From the NCBI RefSeq assembly GCF_047372505.1, contig NZ_JBKBEU010000001.1, forward strand, positions 2,852,001 to 2,916,000: a stretch of DNA of 64,000 bases, given 5' to 3'. Made by a program: the position numbers and the translations under genes. The notes under the pieces were generated by a model, which worked only from the letters and a program-made list of their open reading frames with translations, was not told where the DNA came from and did not search any database. The DNA is from Phaeobacter cretensis. GTDB taxonomy: Bacteria; Pseudomonadota; Alphaproteobacteria; Rhodobacterales; Rhodobacteraceae. Below, one piece after another: positions 59,920 to 64,000 of this stretch (positions are counted from its first letter, which is position 1; each line of letters opens with the position of its first letter).

Positions 59920-60981
59920 ATGACAGGGGTCACGTTGGCCAAGGCCGTCAAAAAATATGGTGACGTTCAGGTGATCCATGATGTGGATCTCACCATTGAA
60001 GACGGCGAATTCTGCGTCTTCGTTGGCCCGTCGGGCTGCGGAAAGTCGACGTTGTTACGGATGGTGGCAGGGTTGGAGGAGACCAGCGGCGGCAGCATCC
60101 ATATCGGTGATCGGAATGTGACCCTTCTGGATGCTGCAGACCGCGGCGTTGCTATGGTTTTCCAGTCCTACGCGCTTTACCCACACATGACCGTTGAAGA
60201 CAACATGGGGTTCGGGCTCAAGATGAACGGACACCCCAAGGAGGTGATTAAGGAAAAAGTCTCCGAAGCCAGCCGGATTCTGAAATTGGGAGACTACTTG
60301 AAGCGTAAACCGAAGGCCTTGTCAGGCGGTCAGCGACAGCGTGTCGCCATTGGTCGCGCGATCGTTCGTGGGCCTGATGTGTTCCTGTTTGATGAGCCGC
60401 TCTCAAACCTCGACGCGGAGTTGCGCGTGGACATGAGGGTAGAGATTGCGCGCCTGCACAAGGAAATCGGCGCGACGATGATCTATGTAACCCATGATCA
60501 GGTCGAGGCGATGACGCTTGCAGATAAGATCGTCGTCCTGCGAGCAGGTCGTGTCGAGCAGGTCGGTAGCCCGATGGAGCTATATGGGGATCCCGACAAT
60601 CGGTTCGTCGCGGGTTTTATCGGCTCGCCCAGTATGAACTTTCTGCAAGGCACAGTGTCCGGTGGGGCGGTCGCTGTCCCGGCGCTAGGCGGACGAGAGG
60701 TCGAGACCTCTGTCGCCCTGCCTGTTGATGGCGCGCCGGTATTCGTTGGCCTACGACCGCAGCACCTATCGGTTGCTCCCCGGGACAATGATCTGATCCT
60801 TGATCTGCGTGAGCGGTTGGGAGGCGTATCTTATGATTACCTGCGTAGTACTACGGGCGAAAAGATCATTGTGGAAACCCGTGGTGATGAGGCGCTGCCG
60901 GAAGGCACGGCCGTTGCCTTGGATTTCGACGATAAAGACGCCTACTTTTTCGATGGCGTGACGGAGCAACGTCTGCGCTGA
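59920..60981 (+). CDS. ugpC: Carbohydrate ABC transporter ATP-binding protein, UgpC/MsmK type
   Basis: This 353-residue ATPase has Walker A GPSGCGKST, signature LSGGQRQRVAIGRAIV, Walker B VFLFDEPLSNLDAELR and a C-terminal OB-type (TOBE) domain from about 235. It drives the CUT1 transporter encoded divergently. It is 18 bases after the IclR gene and so co-regulated with it. The symbol is a family name; sn-glycerol 3-phosphate is not implied. Confidence 0.92.
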   Translation: MTGVTLAKAVKKYGDVQVIHDVDLTIEDGEFCVFVGPSGCGKSTLLRMVAGLEETSGGSIHIGDRNVTLLDAADRGVAMVFQSYALYPHMTVEDNMGFGLKMNGHPKEVIKEKVSEASRILKLGDYLKRKPKALSGGQRQRVAIGRAIVRGPDVFLFDEPLSNLDAELRVDMRVEIARLHKEIGATMIYVTHDQVEAMTLADKIVVLRAGRVEQVGSPMELYGDPDNRFVAGFIGSPSMNFLQGTVSGGAVAVPALGGREVETSVALPVDGAPVFVGLRPQHLSVAPRDNDLILDLRERLGGVSYDYLRSTTGEKIIVETRGDEALPEGTAVALDFDDKDAYFFDGVTEQRLR

Positions 60982-61195
60982 TCTGAACGGCCCTAGCAAA
61001 GACCCAGGCCGGGGCCGCATATTCATGGTTCTGCGATGCGCCAATTGTAATTGCATCAGACCTTGATCAGGCTGACAGAAATACGCTCTCGTTAACCTTG
61101 CCGAAGGTGTCTCTTATGGAGTTAAGCAACTCATCGTGACCAGTCGCGCTGAACAGATATGCTATGTGGGGAGGTACGAAGATGGGAGAGAGGCA

Positions 61196-61465
61196 ATGGC
61201 TGGAGGATGGGCTAGGGACGGCGCGGTAAGCGAGCAGATCGAAGCGTCAATTAGTGACGAACTTGCACGTCTAAAATCTAGGGCAACTCCGGTCGGAGAG
61301 AGCCTCACGCATTGTGCCGATTGCGACGAACCGATCCCGGAGGCGCGGCGCAAAGCCATTCCAAGTATCAAGCTATGTATTGACTGCCAGCAGGATCGAG
61401 ACGGGGTGCAGAATACACGCGCAGGCATCAATCGGCGTGGCAGCAAGGACAGTCAGCTGAAGTAA
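61196..61465 (+). CDS. DksA/TraR-type C4 zinc-finger protein
   Basis: This 89-residue protein has the zinc finger HCADCDEPIPEARRKAIPSIKLCIDCQ (about 43-68, cut here into two Cys pairs CADC and CIDC). It is closer to the short YbiI/TraR form than to full DksA, with only a short helical N-terminus. GAGAGG lies before ATG 61196; an in-frame upstream start at 61136 has no support. Possible RNA polymerase accessory role by family. Confidence 0.85.
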   Translation: MAGGWARDGAVSEQIEASISDELARLKSRATPVGESLTHCADCDEPIPEARRKAIPSIKLCIDCQQDRDGVQNTRAGINRRGSKDSQLK

Positions 61466-61481
61466 CAGGGCGCAAAAATGC

Positions 61482-61509
61482 AAAGGCGCAACCTACCAGT
61501 TGCGCCTTT
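61482..61509. terminator. Bidirectional terminator between zinc-finger gene and pepF
   Basis: AAAGGCGCAAC (61482-61492) and GTTGCGCCTTT (61499-61509) pair perfectly around a 6-base loop. The arms themselves supply A and T ends, so it works on both strands. Confidence 0.85.
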
Positions 61510-61537
61510 AACTCTGTTTGTTGTGCTGAGGGGATGA

Positions 61538-63376
61538 TTAATCCTCCATTGCCTCCAGCTCATCAATCATATCGGAAATCATGCTCAATCCCTTGTCCCA
61601 GAAAGTTGGGTCAGAGGCGTCCAGTCCAAAGGGTGCGAGCAATTCCTTGTGATGCTTTGAGCCGCCGGCCTTCAACATGTCGAAGTATTTTTCCTCAAAC
61701 CCGTCAGCTCCCTCGGCGTAAACCGAATAGAGCGCATTCACCAATCCATCGCCAAAAGCGTAAGCGTAGACATAAAACGGTGAGTGGACGAAGTGTGGAA
61801 CATAGGTCCAGAATGTCTCGTAGCCTTCCATGAAATCAAAGGCTTCACCGAGGCTTTCGGCTTGCACCGACATCCAAAGTGCGTTGATGTCATCGGGTGT
61901 GAGCTCACCTTCGGCGCGAGCGGCATGTAATTTGCATTCGAAATCATAGAATGCAATCTGACGCACAACCGTATTGATCATGTCCTCGACCTTGCCGGCC
62001 AACAGGATCTTGCGCTCGTTCTTGTCAGTGGCGTTTTCCAACATCTTGCGGAAGGTCAGCATCTCGCCAAAGACAGAGGCGGTCTCCGCCAACGTCAACG
62101 GTGTGGAGGAGAGCATTTCGCCTTGATCTGCTGCCAAGACCTGGTGCACCCCGTGGCCAAGTTCGTGTGCCAGTGTCATTACGTCACGCGGTTTGCCAAG
62201 ATAGTTCAGCATCACATAGGGGTGTACGTCGGTCACCGTTGGATGCGCAAAAGCGCCCGGTGCTTTGCCGGGTTTTACGGCAGCATCAATCCAGCCCTTA
62301 TCAAAGAATGGCTCAGCCAAGTCGCCCATGCGCGGATCGAATGCACTATATGCATCCATCACCGTGCTCCGCGCCTCTTCCCAGTCGACGGTACGCGTGG
62401 CCTCCATGGGAAGCGGCGCGTTACGATCCCACACCTGCATCCGGTCCAAGCCGAGCCACTTTCGTTTCAGTTCATAGTAGCGGTGCGATAGCTTAGGGTA
62501 GGCAGCGACCACGGCTTCGCGCAGCGCTTCGACGACTTCAGGTTCCACATGGTTGGACAGGTGACGCCCCGTCTGCGGTGTCGGCATGCCGCGCCACCGG
62601 TCCACGATTTCTTTCTCTTTAGCTTGGGTGTTGTGAACCCGGGCGAAGATCTTGATGTTCTCGGCGAAGACGCGGGCCAGCTCGCGTGCTGCGGCTTCAC
62701 GTTTAGTGCGATCCTGTTCGGTCAACAGGTTCAGCGTTCCCTCGATGTTGAGTTCTACGCCATCTACATCGAAAGTGAGCCCGGCGATGGTTTCGTCAAA
62801 AAGGCGCTCCCAGGCATCGCCCACGACGCCGAGATCATGCAGGAATTTCTCCAGCTCATCCGACAGCTGATAGGGTCTCATCGCACGAATGCGGTCAAAA
62901 ATCGGCTTGTAGCGTGCTAGATCGGTATTGGTGGCGAAATGAGCGTCCAGTGTCGCGTCTTCGATCCGATTGATCTCCAAGGTAAAAAACACCAGAGGAG
63001 TGGTGAAGACCGTGAGCTTTTCCTGCATGTCGGACATGAACTTGGCGCGATCTGCATCGGTGGTCATTTGATAGTAGCGCAGACCTGCAAAGGACATGAT
63101 TCGACCAGCGATACTGTTGATTTTCTCGTTCCGCAGGACACAGGCGAGCAGACCCTCTGCGTCCAAATCTGCCAGCTTGCCTTCGTAGTCCGTCGCAAAG
63201 CTCACGCACTCGTCTTCCAGCCAAGCCAGATCACGGTTTAGTTCGGCAGCATCTTCTGATGTGTATAGGTCGCTCAGATCCCATTCGGGCAGATTGCCCA
63301 ACCCATCCGGCCCAGCCCCACCTTTGGCATTGGCGTCTCGCATCAGGTCGCGGTCAAGGAAAGGAACTTTGAACAT
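61538..63376 (-). CDS. pepF: Oligoendopeptidase F (M3 family)
   Basis: This 612-residue zinc peptidase has the active-site helix TLAHELGHGVHQ and the second zinc Glu in LAETASVFGEMLTF. N-terminal helical domain features (GNLPEWDLSDLYTSEDAAELN) fit the PepF/M3B group, as does the C-terminal YVYAYAFGDGLV. It cleaves short peptides in the cytoplasm. The start ATG 63376 is read as MFKVPFLDRDLM; a later start is possible as the first 25 residues are variable in the family. Confidence 0.94.
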   Translation of the reverse strand: MFKVPFLDRDLMRDANAKGGAGPDGLGNLPEWDLSDLYTSEDAAELNRDLAWLEDECVSFATDYEGKLADLDAEGLLACVLRNEKINSIAGRIMSFAGLRYYQMTTDADRAKFMSDMQEKLTVFTTPLVFFTLEINRIEDATLDAHFATNTDLARYKPIFDRIRAMRPYQLSDELEKFLHDLGVVGDAWERLFDETIAGLTFDVDGVELNIEGTLNLLTEQDRTKREAAARELARVFAENIKIFARVHNTQAKEKEIVDRWRGMPTPQTGRHLSNHVEPEVVEALREAVVAAYPKLSHRYYELKRKWLGLDRMQVWDRNAPLPMEATRTVDWEEARSTVMDAYSAFDPRMGDLAEPFFDKGWIDAAVKPGKAPGAFAHPTVTDVHPYVMLNYLGKPRDVMTLAHELGHGVHQVLAADQGEMLSSTPLTLAETASVFGEMLTFRKMLENATDKNERKILLAGKVEDMINTVVRQIAFYDFECKLHAARAEGELTPDDINALWMSVQAESLGEAFDFMEGYETFWTYVPHFVHSPFYVYAYAFGDGLVNALYSVYAEGADGFEEKYFDMLKAGGSKHHKELLAPFGLDASDPTFWDKGLSMISDMIDELEAMED

Positions 63377-63575
63377 CAGGATACCTCAGGCTGTAATGTG
63401 TCTATTTCGACATCTAAGCGCGAGGGCAGGGGATCACAAGCAATGGGCTGATAAGCTGGTGCGATATTCTTCGCGAGGTTCCGTTGATCCTTCACGGCTT
63501 TGGCCTGCAAGCCATTGATCTGTAGGGAAAGTCGAGCATGGCTATTCGGCGAAAGAGATCGCGGTAGACTAGGTT

Positions 63576-64000
63576 CTAGCCGGTATATTGGTCGAACAGC
63601 CGGGTCATCTTGTCGAAAATGGCACGCCGTGTTTCAAGTGCCTCCATCATGACCTCGTGCTGGGCATTTTCAACCAGATCCAGCTCTCCACCCGGCCAGC
63701 GGGCCATCCGGTCGTGGATTGCAGCGGTATTTACGATCTGTTCCTGCGTGCCAAGGAAGGTAATGCAGGGGAGGGCGGGAGACGGCATCGCGGTAAGAGC
63801 AGCGCATTCCCGCAGGCTTTCGCCCAGCCATTGAATTGTCGGCCCGCCAAGTGCTAGGTCCGGCTGTGCTGTCAACTGATCCTGCATCAGGCGGTACATG
63901 TCAGCGTCATTGGTCAGGGAGTTCCCTTCGAATGGGCTGGCCTGCACGTAGGGTGCTAAAGTCGTGGTTGGCGTGCGCATCGCACCGATGCCGAACCGGT
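63576..64000 (-). CDS. Lysophospholipase-like alpha/beta hydrolase (partial, C-terminal part)
   Basis: This is the C-terminal 140 or so residues of a PldB/monoacylglycerol-lipase-like hydrolase; the frame is open to the right window edge (RFGIGAMRTPTTTLAPYV at the edge). The end carries the likely catalytic His in LVENAQHEVMMEA. The acid position in CITFLGTQEQIV has Gln-Glu where Asp is common, so the Glu may serve. The nucleophile Ser lies outside the window. It is upstream of pepF on the same strand with a 199-base gap. Confidence 0.8.
   Translation of the reverse strand, partial: RFGIGAMRTPTTTLAPYVQASPFEGNSLTNDADMYRLMQDQLTAQPDLALGGPTIQWLGESLRECAALTAMPSPALPCITFLGTQEQIVNTAAIHDRMARWPGGELDLVENAQHEVMMEALETRRAIFDKMTRLFDQYTG

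Overview
The window looks like chromosomal DNA of a Roseobacter-group alphaproteobacterium (Rhodobacterales). Pointers are an aa3-type cytochrome oxidase gene with a canonical FNR box upstream, a stand-alone class II (B12-dependent) ribonucleotide reductase, the small DUF1489 and DUF1244 proteins, a YtoQ protein, an RTX-Hint protein, and catabolic ABC operons with LacI and IclR regulators. The genus cannot be fixed from the sequence alone.

Layout. 1-6300: start of ctaD (runs off the left edge), a HIT protein, a large protein that reads as a decayed LuxR-type helix-turn-helix fused to an alpha/beta hydrolase lacking its Ser and His, lipB, and a secreted peptidoglycan-binding protein. 6399-8300: tRNA-Leu(GAG) followed by the remnant of an integrated element: direct repeats, an excisionase-like HTH gene, a zinc-ribbon ORF, a frameshifted ASCH gene and an IS5-family insertion sequence with intact ends. 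8392-20350: housekeeping block with nrdJ, DUF1489, DUF1244, an N-formylglutamate amidohydrolase homologue, pyk, rpmI-rplT, pheS and pheT; pheS has its own terminator and is split from pheT by a DUF2513 gene and a secreted esterase. 20351-31134: LysR with a divergent methyltransferase, YtoQ-GNAT pair, mscL and mscS, the RTX-Hint protein, uspA plus a sodium/amino-acid symporter with a divergent Lrp-type regulator, and a beta-hydroxyacid dehydrogenase.

31354-46830 is an inositol catabolism and uptake region. An overlapping operon iolD-iolC-iolB-aldolase-iolG reads leftward. A second operon (Gfo/Idh, iolE-like, Gfo/Idh) reads rightward. A LacI regulator diverges from a sugar-type ABC transporter (binding protein, permease, single-domain ATPase). 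The same perfect 16-bp palindrome TTGCAACCGGTTGCAA lies in both divergent promoter regions, tying uptake and breakdown into one candidate regulon. No iolA is seen. A second LacI gene and a PhyH dioxygenase adjoin.

46862-60981 is a galactoside utilisation region. A ten-gene leftward run encodes binding protein, two permeases, alpha-galactosidase, IlvD/Edd dehydratase, SDR dehydrogenase, KDGal kinase, KDPGal aldolase, SMP-30 lactonase and GH42 beta-galactosidase. A divergent IclR regulator and the transporter ATPase complete it, with an IclR-like box between. Together these can import alpha- and beta-galactosides, release galactose and oxidise it by the De Ley-Doudoroff route to pyruvate and glyceraldehyde 3-phosphate.

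The right end has a DksA/TraR-type zinc-finger protein, pepF, and the C-terminal part of a lysophospholipase-like hydrolase cut by the window edge.
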